DNA of 47,204 nucleotides from Planctomycetales bacterium (GTDB lineage: Bacteria > 4484-113): NCBI GenBank assembly GCA_030606285.1, contig JAUWGS010000017.1, positions 1 through 47,204 of the forward strand. The letters run 5' to 3'. Both the position numbers and the translations under genes were made by a program. This document shows, piece by piece, positions 38,045 through 45,467 of this stretch. The notes under the pieces are model-generated. The model saw only the letters and a program-made list of their open reading frames with translations. It was not told the origin of the DNA and made no database searches. The first letter of the stretch is position 1; each line of letters opens with the position of its first letter.

Positions 38045-39997
38045 GTGCGTGGGGAGCTACCGGATATCCCTGATGGCCTGGATGCGCCGTCGTTTCTTAA
38101 GCGCGTGCTTGAAGGCGCGTCGCCTGAAAACGGCGAGGGATTCGCGCAGTTGGCTCCCCATCTCCTAGAAGTCCGGCTTCCTGCGCAATATGTTGGTGAA
38201 GAACTCGGTGCTACCCACAAGGACTGGGACACTGCGCGCTTCCGCCTGGCGCTTGGTTTCCCCGACCTCTACACGCTCGGAATGTCGTACCTCGGAATGC
38301 AGGTTCTCTACCATCTGGTGAACCATCCCGAAGAAGCCACGCCGACGCGCGCGGTCGCTTCAGGCGGCCCGTATCTCTGCGAGCGCTTCTTCTATCCAAA
38401 TATGGATATGCAGGAGATGATGCAGCGGTATGGCGTGCCGCTGTTCACGCTTGAGAGCAAGCGCCCGCTTCGCGACTTCGACGCTGTCGGCTTCTCCTTC
38501 AACAACGAGGGAACTTACTCAAACCTCCCGCGAATGCTGCGCCTGGCGGGTATCCCCATTTGGCAGCGCGATCGGCGAGACGACGACCCAATCGTCATCG
38601 GCGGCGGCGAGTGTATGTTGAATCCCGAGCCGGTCGCGGATTTTCTCGACGCTGTGGCTGTCGGCGACGGCGAGGAACTCGTGCTCGACATCGCGCACTG
38701 CCTTGCCGAGCTGCGCGGCGCACCGCGAGAAAAGCGTCTGGCGGAGCTTTCACACGTCCCCGGCATCTACATACCGAGCTTCTACCGCTCCGTCTACGAC
38801 GACGATGGGCGTTTCGTGCGCCTGGAGCCACAAGAGAACCTGCCGCCGGGCATATACGCCCCAGAGCGAATTACAAAACGCCTGCTGAACGACTTTGCAT
38901 CCTGGCGCCCACCACTGAATCCAGTCATCCCCTGGGTGGATACTGCGAGCGGCTCAACGAATCTCGAAGTTATGCGCGGCTGTCCCCAGCGCTGCCGCTT
39001 CTGTCATTCAGGCCACGTTTATCTCCCGACGCGATTCCGCAGCGTGACAGACATCGTGAGAGACGCCCTGGCACTTTCAACAAACACGGGCTCGGACTGG
39101 GTGAGCCTGCAATCGTTATCGCTTCTCGACCATCCTGAGATCGTGCAGATATTGGAGCAGCTCAGGCCGGAGCTTGACCGGCGCGCAGTCAGCCTGGGCA
39201 TCCCGTCGCTCAGGATGGACTCCGTATCCCGCGAGGTGGCTGAGCTCATGCGGCGTCCGAAGGAAAGCTCGCTGACATTTGCGCCTGAAGCGGGGACGCA
39301 GCGCCTGCGCGATGCGGTGAATAAACGCATTCAGGCGGACGACATCGCGGCGACATTCGAGCACTGCGCCCGAGCCGGATGGCACAAGTTCAAGCTGTAC
39401 TTCATGATTGGCTTTCCCGGCGAAACCGATGACGACGTTCAGGCTATAGCCGACCTAACGCGTGAGCTTATGCGGATTGCGAAGAAACACGGCCCGCGCC
39501 CACCGCGCATAAACGTAAGCGTCAACGCGCTGGTTCCCAAACCGCACACGCCGCTGCAATGGGTGCCGCTGGTCGGTGAAGACGAGCTTCGGCGCAAACA
39601 CTCGCATCTCCGCTCTGAGTTCCGCGCACTCGGCAAGAGAGTTCGCCTTTCATACACCAGCTACGAGGAGGCGTTCGTTGAGACGCTGCTGTCGCGCGGC
39701 GACCGGAGGCTGGCACAAGTGCTGGCGCTGGCTGAAGAGCGTGACCTTGTGCTACAAGGTGATGTTGAGCGCTTTGATTTCAACGCCTGGCGGCAGTGCT
39801 GGGAGGAAGCCGGGCTGGACGCCGAGCACGAAGTTCACGGCAAGCGAGACTACGATACGCCGCTACCGTGGGATCACATTGACAGCCTGGTGCGCAAGCG
39901 CTTCCTCTGGAGCGAATGGCAGCACTACCTGCGCGGCTCCCCCACCCCCTCATGCTTCGAGGAATGCACGCACTGCGGCGTGGGGTGTGAAGATTAG
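38045..39997 (+). CDS. B12-binding-type radical SAM protein (TIGR03960-like)
   Basis: This 650-residue protein has the radical-SAM cluster motif in MRGCPQRCRFCHSGHVYLPT (CxxxCxxC, about residue 308), preceded by about 290 residues resembling a cobalamin-binding-like domain (LGFPDLYTLGMSYLGMQVLY; ESKRPLRDFDAVGFSFNNE). Later come FAPEAGTQRLRDAVNK near 418 and a cysteine-rich tail (CFEECTHCGVGCED). The architecture recalls the TIGR03960 family, whose members are often fused to or next to a DUF2344 protein; none is adjacent here. The reaction is unknown. I chose the GTG at 38045 because it is 6 nt after TATAAT, leaving the message leaderless. Confidence 0.8.
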   Translation: MRGELPDIPDGLDAPSFLKRVLEGASPENGEGFAQLAPHLLEVRLPAQYVGEELGATHKDWDTARFRLALGFPDLYTLGMSYLGMQVLYHLVNHPEEATPTRAVASGGPYLCERFFYPNMDMQEMMQRYGVPLFTLESKRPLRDFDAVGFSFNNEGTYSNLPRMLRLAGIPIWQRDRRDDDPIVIGGGECMLNPEPVADFLDAVAVGDGEELVLDIAHCLAELRGAPREKRLAELSHVPGIYIPSFYRSVYDDDGRFVRLEPQENLPPGIYAPERITKRLLNDFASWRPPLNPVIPWVDTASGSTNLEVMRGCPQRCRFCHSGHVYLPTRFRSVTDIVRDALALSTNTGSDWVSLQSLSLLDHPEIVQILEQLRPELDRRAVSLGIPSLRMDSVSREVAELMRRPKESSLTFAPEAGTQRLRDAVNKRIQADDIAATFEHCARAGWHKFKLYFMIGFPGETDDDVQAIADLTRELMRIAKKHGPRPPRINVSVNALVPKPHTPLQWVPLVGEDELRRKHSHLRSEFRALGKRVRLSYTSYEEAFVETLLSRGDRRLAQVLALAEERDLVLQGDVERFDFNAWRQCWEEAGLDAEHEVHGKRDYDTPLPWDHIDSLVRKRFLWSEWQHYLRGSPTPSCFEECTHCGVGCED

Positions 39998-40144
39998 TGA
40001 TAAGGAGGATGCCGGAAGTACGAAGTAGGATGAGAGGATGTTTAGGGGCATGCATGTCACGCCATGCCCTTCCTCACTGGCTAGGCGGGGCTATCAGCCG
40101 TCAGTCGCCAGTGGTCAAACAAAGCGAGCAGCGAGCGATTGTAG

Positions 40145-40222
40145 GGGCACAGCATGCTGTGCCCGTTCCGCAGTAACCAGGGCACAGCACGTTGGCCAAT
40201 GACGCAGCCGCGTTATAGAATC
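40145..40222. repeat. 78-bp repeat A: REP palindrome plus promoter of a lost RAYT copy
   Basis: It matches 41110-41187 in 69 of 78 positions by direct comparison. It runs from the GGGCACAGCATGCTGTGCCC palindrome through gccaatgacgca to TAGAATC. After the -10 (40216-40221) a GTG at 40229 opens a frame reading MPRRSV, like the usual RAYT N-terminus, which is then lost. It appears to be the 5' end of a decayed second transposase unit. Confidence 0.65.
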
Positions 40223-40261
40223 CCTTCCGTGCCCCGCCGGAGTGTTCAGACGGCGGTCGCA

Positions 40262-40780
40262 TCAGAGAATCCGGTCCAACAGGTCCTGAAGCGATTGAAA
40301 CCGCTGCTTGACGACATCCAAGTGGCTTTCGCTGATCTTGTAGTCCCCGTCCTTATTCAATCTGAACGAGCCATCGTCAATGCGAGAGATAACCTCGGCG
40401 CTCGTAAGCAAGTATCCGGCAGTCGGGCTCCGAAGAAGGAGAACGGCGAACCATCTCACGTCGGCGCTTTCAAGGCGCGTCAGTTGATTCCGTCTGAGGC
40501 CCCAAAAGCCCGGTAGACCCGTGTTGAGATTCTTGTATCGGCTACGCCCAGAGAACGATTTGTGGTAAAGGACCGTGCGCTTCGGACTCGTAGATAATTC
40601 TGCGAGGTCCGGGGAACCGCCCTGTGCCCATCTCGTCATCGTGAGGCCCCGGGATTCGAGTGCCTTCCTTAACTGATTACGAAAGTCGTCGCTCAATACA
40701 TCACCAGCACGCCCACGCAGTTGAAATTCTTCTATCTCTATTACGATATGATGCCCGGTTCTGTTTTTGCTGTTATTCAT
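40262..40780 (-). CDS. Unrecognised accessory protein (172 residues)
   Basis: This protein is not recognised. It is basic and soluble, with no signal peptide or membrane segment. Features are a beta-leaning start (HHIVIEIEEFQLRGRAG), a helix (RNQLRKALESRG) and a C-terminal segment (KISESHLDVVKQRFQSLQDL). The base composition is more AT-rich than the housekeeping genes and it lies between two copies of the RAYT-associated repeat, so it looks like an acquired gene. A TATAAT at 40817-40812 (minus strand) leaves a leader of about 25 nt. The coding call rests on length and uneven codon-position composition. Confidence 0.5.
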   Translation of the reverse strand: MNNSKNRTGHHIVIEIEEFQLRGRAGDVLSDDFRNQLRKALESRGLTMTRWAQGGSPDLAELSTSPKRTVLYHKSFSGRSRYKNLNTGLPGFWGLRRNQLTRLESADVRWFAVLLLRSPTAGYLLTSAEVISRIDDGSFRLNKDGDYKISESHLDVVKQRFQSLQDLLDRIL

Positions 40781-40811
40781 TGATGTCGCCCAGTGATAAG
40801 CAGACTTGCAT

Positions 40812-40817
40812 ATTATA
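40812..40817 (-). promoter_or_regulatory. Candidate -10 of the 40262-40780 gene
   Basis: TATAAT on the minus strand, 31 nt before ATG 40780. Confidence 0.4.
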
Positions 40818-40855
40818 TCCTGACCGGCTGTAGCAATCAGTTCCTGCCATTCCCC

Positions 40856-41020
40856 CTACCCCCCTCCCAACATCCTGACGTATTCAAGCTCTTTACGGTA
40901 ATCGCGGTCGATGAGTTGTTTGACGGTGACGAGGTTTATGCAGTTGTCCAGCAGGCACTTGAGTTCGTCCAGGCAGTCGCCGCAGTAGATGACGCTCGTT
41001 TGGACTGAATCTCCGCTCAT
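40856..41020 (-). pseudogene. Remnant of a DNA methyltransferase-like gene
   Basis: The 54-residue frame begins MSGDSVQTSVIYCGDCLDEL then KCLLDNCINLV. That is the opening of beta-class site-specific DNA methyltransferases (IYxGDxLDxLxxLPDNSVDLIYIDPPF-like pattern), but the catalytic DPPF and everything beyond are missing; the rest reads RDYRKELEYVRMLGGG and stops. The promoter is intact: an extended -10 (TGC-TACAAT, 41027-41035) lies 6 nt before the ATG. It is best read as a deletion remnant still able to be transcribed; a real small protein is possible. Confidence 0.45.
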
Positions 41021-41026
41021 AGGCAG

Positions 41027-41035
41027 ATTGTAGCA
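41027..41035 (-). promoter_or_regulatory. Extended -10 of the methyltransferase-like remnant
   Basis: TGC-TACAAT on the minus strand, 6 nt before ATG 41020, an intact copy of the leaderless promoter type used across the window. Confidence 0.55.
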
Positions 41036-41109
41036 GAAGAAGAGCGCTGTAGGGCACGTCCCTCGTGGCGCGCCAAAGAAGGCGGGGGACAAGCCGCCCG
41101 CCCTACAGG

Positions 41110-41187
41110 GGGCACAGCATGCTGTGCCCGTTCTACAGCAGCCAGGGCGCAGCACGTTAGCCAATGACGCATCCTCGTTGTAGAATC
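41110..41187. repeat. 78-bp repeat B: REP palindrome plus RAYT promoter region
   Basis: The partner of repeat A at 40145-40222. It contains the perfect 20-bp palindrome GGGCACAGCATGCTGTGCCC (41110-41129) and TAGAAT (41181-41186) directly before the RAYT coding sequence. Confidence 0.7.
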
Positions 41188-41766
41188 GCCTATGTATCCA
41201 GCCGCATCCCAATTCCGGGCCTGCCCGACCGCCGGTCGGTACGGATGCGCACCTACGATTACGCCACCGCCGGTATCTACTTCGTGACCGTCTGCACCCA
41301 CGGCAAGAGGTGCGTCCTCGGGCGAGTGACTAATGACCGAGTCGTTTTATCCCGCATTGGCGCCATCGTGGACGAATGCTGGCGGGCGATACCGGAGCAC
41401 TTCGCGGGCGTGGAGCTGCATGAATTCGTGGTGATGCCAAACCACTTGCATGGGCTCATCATCCTGCCGGAAGCACCACGGGCACAGCATGCTGTGCCCC
41501 TACGGAACAAGGACGTCCTGGCTCCGGAGCGCAGCTTCGGCGCTATGCGGCCGGGCGAGCTGTCCGCCATCGTTCGGTCGTTCAAGTCCGCGTGCACCAA
41601 GCGGGTGAACCGGTTGCGGCGGACGTCCGGCCGGACACTGTGGCAGCGAGGTTACTATGAGCATGTCGTGCGAGACGCGGATGACCTAGAGCAGCTTCAG
41701 CGCTATATCATCGAGAATCCGTTGAGCTGGGTGCTGAACCGGGAGAATCCACTGCGCGGCAAGTAG
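41164..41766 (+). CDS. REP-associated tyrosine transposase (RAYT, Y1/IS200-like)
   Basis: This protein (200 residues from ATG 41164, or 173 from ATG 41245) is a single-stranded-DNA HUH transposase of the kind that spreads REP palindromes. It has the opening RRSVRMRTYDYATAGIYFVT, the HUH motif in VVMPNHLHGLI (about residue 98) and the catalytic tyrosine region in WQRGYYEHVVRDADD near 163, so the core is intact. The start is unclear: the -10 box at 41181-41186 is followed by an ATG at 41192 in the wrong frame, which suggests a small frameshift or start at 41245. A copy of its presumed REP target lies in frame at 41480-41503, with others just before and after the gene. Confidence 0.85.
   Translation: MTHPRCRIAYVSSRIPIPGLPDRRSVRMRTYDYATAGIYFVTVCTHGKRCVLGRVTNDRVVLSRIGAIVDECWRAIPEHFAGVELHEFVVMPNHLHGLIILPEAPRAQHAVPLRNKDVLAPERSFGAMRPGELSAIVRSFKSACTKRVNRLRRTSGRTLWQRGYYEHVVRDADDLEQLQRYIIENPLSWVLNRENPLRGK
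41480..41503. repeat. REP palindrome inside the RAYT coding sequence
   Basis: GGGCACAGCATGCTGTGCCC followed by CTAC is read in frame as RAQHAVPLR between the HUH motif and the tyrosine motif. It is identical to the intergenic copies at 41110 and 41827. Confidence 0.8.
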
Positions 41767-41826
41767 AAGGGCTTGCCTACGAGAGCACCATCCTTCAACC
41801 GCAGAGCACTTATGTGAAGGCGTAAC

Positions 41827-41850
41827 GGGCACAGCATGCTGTGCCCCTAC
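41827..41850. repeat. REP palindrome downstream of RAYT
   Basis: GGGCACAGCATGCTGTGCCC followed by CTAC, 60 bp after the RAYT stop. The gene is thus flanked by, and contains, the same palindrome. Confidence 0.75.
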
Positions 41851-41918
41851 GGTCGTTCCCCCATAGATACTTATGGCGTGGAGATTTATCCCCCTATGGA
41901 GGACCCGCCCAGCAACTC

Positions 41919-42001
41919 GGACGCGCGATTAAGGTGTGGCGACCTGAAGATTACCACTCCGCATAAATTGAAGAAGGCGGGGCGCGGAGGCCCCGCCCTA
42001 C
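41919..42001. repeat. Truncated ATTAAGGTGTGG element and a GGCGGGGC hairpin
   Basis: gacgcgcgattaaggtgtgg lacks the first hairpin present at 6129 and 28979. It is followed by GGCGGGGCGCGGAGGCCCCGCC (41975-41996) and ctacaa, just after the end of the leftward glycosylase gene. Confidence 0.6.
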
Positions 42002-42007
42002 AACAAT

Positions 42008-42586
42008 CTACTTGACAGTGCGCTTTTGCGGCGACACGTAACGGTTCTCTTCAACGAAGAACCGCCAGGGCAGGTCGGGGGACTGGTTCGGCGACAGGCC
42101 GATCCGTGACGATGTAGAGATGGTTTCGCCCTTCCGCAGCTTCCCTCTGCGCAGTCGCAGTGGTGACGCGGGATCCAGCATGTCAACTGCATAGAGCCGT
42201 TGGTCAATACTTAGCGTCCGACAGAACACGCCAGGCCCCGTTAGGCGCAAGCCCGATGGCGTAACCGGTTCGGCGGCGCGCACGAGCACAGCCGCACCTT
42301 CTCCCTTATCTCCGCAAACCACATTCAGGCAGTGATGCACGCCGTAGATGAAATAGATGTACGCGTGCCCCGCGCGCATAAACATCGCTTTATTGCGCTC
42401 GGTCGGCCCGCGATGCGCGTGGCATCCCGGCTCGCTTTCGTGGTAAGCCTCGGTCTCCACCAGCCGGCATACGGCGATTTCCCCCTCCGGCAACGCGCGC
42501 ACCAGTTCCCAGCCAAGAAGCTCCCGCGCCGCTTTCATCGGATGCACTGCAAGCAGTTTGCGCAATCGCTCACGCGCCGCAGCCAT
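42008..42586 (-). CDS. 3-methyladenine DNA glycosylase (AAG/MPG family)
   Basis: This 192-residue base-excision repair enzyme should remove alkylated purines from DNA. It has the family features ARELLGWELVR, the active-site segment VETEAYHESEPGCHAHRG (about 42-59, with the catalytic Glu), the intercalating-loop region AYIYFIYGVHHCLNVV (about 75-90) and AVLVRAAEPV. Length is normal for the bacterial form. The ATG overlaps the amidase stop (TGATG), so it is the third gene of the murG operon and translationally coupled. The linkage of DNA repair with cell-wall genes is positional, with no evident shared role. Confidence 0.92.
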   Translation of the reverse strand: MAAARERLRKLLAVHPMKAARELLGWELVRALPEGEIAVCRLVETEAYHESEPGCHAHRGPTERNKAMFMRAGHAYIYFIYGVHHCLNVVCGDKGEGAAVLVRAAEPVTPSGLRLTGPGVFCRTLSIDQRLYAVDMLDPASPLRLRRGKLRKGETISTSSRIGLSPNQSPDLPWRFFVEENRYVSPQKRTVK

Positions 42587-44310
42587 CAGAATCCCCCGAA
42601 CGTGTGCATATACTCGCTGATGCCCTGCGCCAGGCCGTCCACGATGCGCTTCTGATACATCGGATCACGCAGCTTGTATTCCTCCTGTGAGTTGGTCAGG
42701 AAGCCGACCTCCACCAGCACCGCCGGCACGACTGTCTCGCGTAGCACAAAGAAGTTGGCCGTGCGTACCTGCCGGTTCACGGCACCTGTGCTCGTCACAA
42801 GATTGCGCTGAATCGTATACGCCAGCGCTTGTGCCTGTGAAGCACCTTCGAAGTGGAATGTCATCACGCCGGTAAACGTGGGATCGTCGATCCAGTTCGC
42901 GTGCAGAGAGACGAAAATCATCGGCAGAAGCTCGTTGCAGAGGTCGGCGCGCTGCCCCAGCGAGACGAAACGATCCCTGTCGCGCGTCACAATGACTTCG
43001 TACCCCCGGTTGCGCAACGCTTTCGCGAGTTTGAGAGTCACTTCAAGGGCGATGTTCTTTTCGTACACGCCGGTAACGCCAATCGCCCCCGGGTCGCTGC
43101 CCCCGTGTCCGGCATCCAGCATAATCGCCGCGCTGCGCCTATCGCCACGGTATAGCTGCACGAAATAGCGCTCGCCCTGGCCCTGTCGCAACACACGGTA
43201 GCGCAGCGTGCTTGTCATCTCTACAACGACGCGCACGACGGGCGGCGTCTGCTGGAATTGGCCCACGCGTATCTGCCGCACGCCGCCGACGTTGACGTCA
43301 ACGTATCGTGTCGCTTCATCGTATATCGCACCCTCAAAGTCGAGCACCAGCCGGCTGGGCGCTTGCAGCAGCGTCGTTTTCGCCTCGGTCGGGCGCGTAA
43401 AGCCGACGTTTAGTGAAATCTCGCCGGACGACGTGCGCGCGTAGGACACGAGGTCGAAGTGATTCCCCAGATGAACCCGGAAGAACGCCGCCGGCTCCGG
43501 CTCCGCATACAGCTTGTAGCCGCTGAGTGTTTCCTGCTTGAACGCAAGCTCCATGCGGTGATGCGGCAGATTGCGAATTCCGAGAACCGTACCGCACGCA
43601 TCGCCCAGCTCCAGTTCGCGGTTCTCCTTTACGAACACGCCGCTGAGCACCACGCGAAATCCGTCGTCTAATCCTTCAGCGAACGCGGTCGCGGGTAGCA
43701 GCGTGCTGATTCTCAGCGTCTCCTCGGTTTTATCGAACCTGACGTCCCGCAGCACTCCAATAAGGCGCATGTTTCCAGTTTCCGGGGCGTACGTGAGCGC
43801 AATTCCCAGTTCAAACAGCGTATCCGCCGGCAGATAGATACGTCCGGTTCTCACCATTGCAGGCGATCCCAGCTGATCGCTCTGTGCGTCGTAAAGATGG
43901 AGACGCTCGTCGCCGGACTTGCGCAATGCGTACTTCCTTCCTGCCAGCGTAAACTCGCACGGAAGCGTGACCGCTGGCTCCGGCGGCCTTCGCGTAATCG
44001 TGACAGCTTCGCCTTCTTCGCTGTCCTCCGCTACAGCTTCCTCGTCCAGTGGCGCTTCTTCACTCTCCGCCTGCTCTGTGACCGGACCAGTGACAACAGG
44101 TATCTCTTCATAGGTATCCAAACGCGAAAGAACGTCCAGTGCGATATAGTTGGCGCCGTTCTCGGCGATGAGCGGCGGAAAGTCGCAAACCTCGGTGCGC
44201 AGTCCCAAGTCAATCCGATACGCCGCTTCATCCTGCGCCAGCGCATTGGGCCACGCTATCAGCACTAAGGAGATGGCTAGTGCAATCGCTGCCCAGCGCT
44301 TTCCGATCAA
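42586..44310 (-). CDS. N-acetylmuramoyl-L-alanine amidase (Amidase_3) with AMIN-like domain
   Basis: This 574-residue exported enzyme should cut the bond between muramic acid and the stem peptide, as AmiC does in cell separation. It has a signal peptide (AAIALAISLVLIAWPNALA), a beta-rich N-terminal half that includes a copper-amine-oxidase-N-like part, an acidic linker (SEEAPLDEEAVAEDSEEGE), an AMIN-like domain at about 290-380, and the zinc amidase domain at 395-570. The latter shows IMLDAGHGGSDPGA, YEKNIALEV, FVSLHAN and VLVEVGFLTN. The ATG overlaps the murG stop by 4 bp (ATGA). Confidence 0.9.
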   Translation of the reverse strand: MIGKRWAAIALAISLVLIAWPNALAQDEAAYRIDLGLRTEVCDFPPLIAENGANYIALDVLSRLDTYEEIPVVTGPVTEQAESEEAPLDEEAVAEDSEEGEAVTITRRPPEPAVTLPCEFTLAGRKYALRKSGDERLHLYDAQSDQLGSPAMVRTGRIYLPADTLFELGIALTYAPETGNMRLIGVLRDVRFDKTEETLRISTLLPATAFAEGLDDGFRVVLSGVFVKENRELELGDACGTVLGIRNLPHHRMELAFKQETLSGYKLYAEPEPAAFFRVHLGNHFDLVSYARTSSGEISLNVGFTRPTEAKTTLLQAPSRLVLDFEGAIYDEATRYVDVNVGGVRQIRVGQFQQTPPVVRVVVEMTSTLRYRVLRQGQGERYFVQLYRGDRRSAAIMLDAGHGGSDPGAIGVTGVYEKNIALEVTLKLAKALRNRGYEVIVTRDRDRFVSLGQRADLCNELLPMIFVSLHANWIDDPTFTGVMTFHFEGASQAQALAYTIQRNLVTSTGAVNRQVRTANFFVLRETVVPAVLVEVGFLTNSQEEYKLRDPMYQKRIVDGLAQGISEYMHTFGGF

Positions 44311-45431
44311 CGCTGTCCTCCCGGACGCGCCAGGATATCGTTCGCTATGAGTTGAGCGCCATCCCTTTGCAGCGCTCCAAAGCCGGCCCTCATAGTGTCA
44401 CCGCGCCCACCCAGTGCTATTTCTTCCACGAGCTCCCGCAGCCTTACGGCATTGCCGGGCGCACCCTCTTCCAGGACTTCCGCAGCGCCTGCTTCAGCAA
44501 GAGCCTCAGCGTTTAGATACTGCTGCCGGTCGGCGTGGTGCGGATAGGGAATGAACACGGCCGGAAGCCGCGCCGCCACAAGCTCGGCGACAGTGGCTGC
44601 GCCCGCGCGCCCGATGTACAGCGCCGCCTGTGGATAGAGCTGTGCCATCATCGGGTCAAACACGACCGTCCGGTAATGCTCCCAACCTGAGAAAGCGGCC
44701 TTCTCAGCTTCGCTGGGTTCCCGCCCCAGTTGATGCACAATCGCCAGCTGGCGGCAGGTGCGAGATGCGAATTGCGGTTCGGTCAACGCGTCCTTCACCA
44801 GGTCGTTTATCGCCTCGGCGCCGGTGCTGCCGCCCACCACCACCACGAGCGGCACGCCTTCGGGCAAATCCCAGTGTTCGCGCACATTCACGTCGCCACC
44901 GCGCTGCGTGTCCGCCGGATACCCGCTCACAACGAGCGACCCCGGCGCTGCACGGCGCTGCAGCTGTGCCGCAATACGTTCGGTGGCGCAGTATATCCGC
45001 CGGGCGTGGGGCGCGAAAAACACCGTCGCGCGGCCAGGCACGGCGTTAATCTCCAGAAGCGCATACGGAACTCGCGCAATCCGCGCCGCAAGCAGCATTG
45101 GCGCGCTCACGTACCCGCCGGACGACAGCACAATATCCGGCGCGAACCGCTTCAAGTCCCGCAGCGCCAACCAGACGGGTATGCCAAACACCCACGCGGG
45201 CAGCGTGCGCAGGTAGTACGCCAGTGCGCGCATACTCAACCGGCGGTAACTGAAGGTGAAGGACACAAACGTTCCCTCAATGCCAAATTCGGGAACCAGC
45301 TCGGCTTCGATTCTTGTGCTGCCGAACCAGCGGAAGGAGCATTCAGGCTCTGCTTCCCGCAGTTTTTTCACCACGGCGAGCAAGGGGAATACGTGCCCGC
45401 CCGTGCCCCCACCGGTCAGCATTACGCGCAT
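44307..45431 (-). CDS. murG: UDP-GlcNAc:undecaprenyl-PP-MurNAc-pentapeptide transferase MurG
   Basis: This 374-residue membrane-associated glycosyltransferase makes lipid II, the last cytoplasmic step of peptidoglycan synthesis. It shows the N-terminal GGGTGGHVFPLLAV loop (about 6-19), the membrane-association patch and the UDP-GlcNAc-binding C-domain (VVVGGSTGAEAIND near 179; GRAGAATVAELVA near 260; IPYPHHADRQQYLNAEAL near 281). I chose the ATG at 45431 (MRVMLTGGGTGG), 8 nt after an extended -10 box; an in-frame GTG at 45449 lies within that box. No mur or fts genes are adjacent, so it sits outside a normal dcw cluster. It heads the murG-amidase-glycosylase operon. Confidence 0.95.
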   Translation of the reverse strand: MRVMLTGGGTGGHVFPLLAVVKKLREAEPECSFRWFGSTRIEAELVPEFGIEGTFVSFTFSYRRLSMRALAYYLRTLPAWVFGIPVWLALRDLKRFAPDIVLSSGGYVSAPMLLAARIARVPYALLEINAVPGRATVFFAPHARRIYCATERIAAQLQRRAAPGSLVVSGYPADTQRGGDVNVREHWDLPEGVPLVVVVGGSTGAEAINDLVKDALTEPQFASRTCRQLAIVHQLGREPSEAEKAAFSGWEHYRTVVFDPMMAQLYPQAALYIGRAGAATVAELVAARLPAVFIPYPHHADRQQYLNAEALAEAGAAEVLEEGAPGNAVRLRELVEEIALGGRGDTMRAGFGALQRDGAQLIANDILARPGGQR

Positions 45432-45439
45432 CGGCGGAT

Positions 45440-45448
45440 AGTCTAGCA
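45440..45448 (-). promoter_or_regulatory. Extended -10 of the murG operon
   Basis: TGC-TAGACT on the minus strand, then 8 nt to ATG 45431. It is the same hexamer as used for the M20 peptidase gene. Confidence 0.6.
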
Positions 45449-45467
45449 CAGGTAAACGCGCGAGCCG

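Noticed and set aside
40154-40516. 120-codon open frame on + across 40154-40516
   Set aside because: It is mostly antisense to the 40262-40780 gene. Only its first codons after GTG 40229 (MPRRSV) are of interest, as a RAYT relic.
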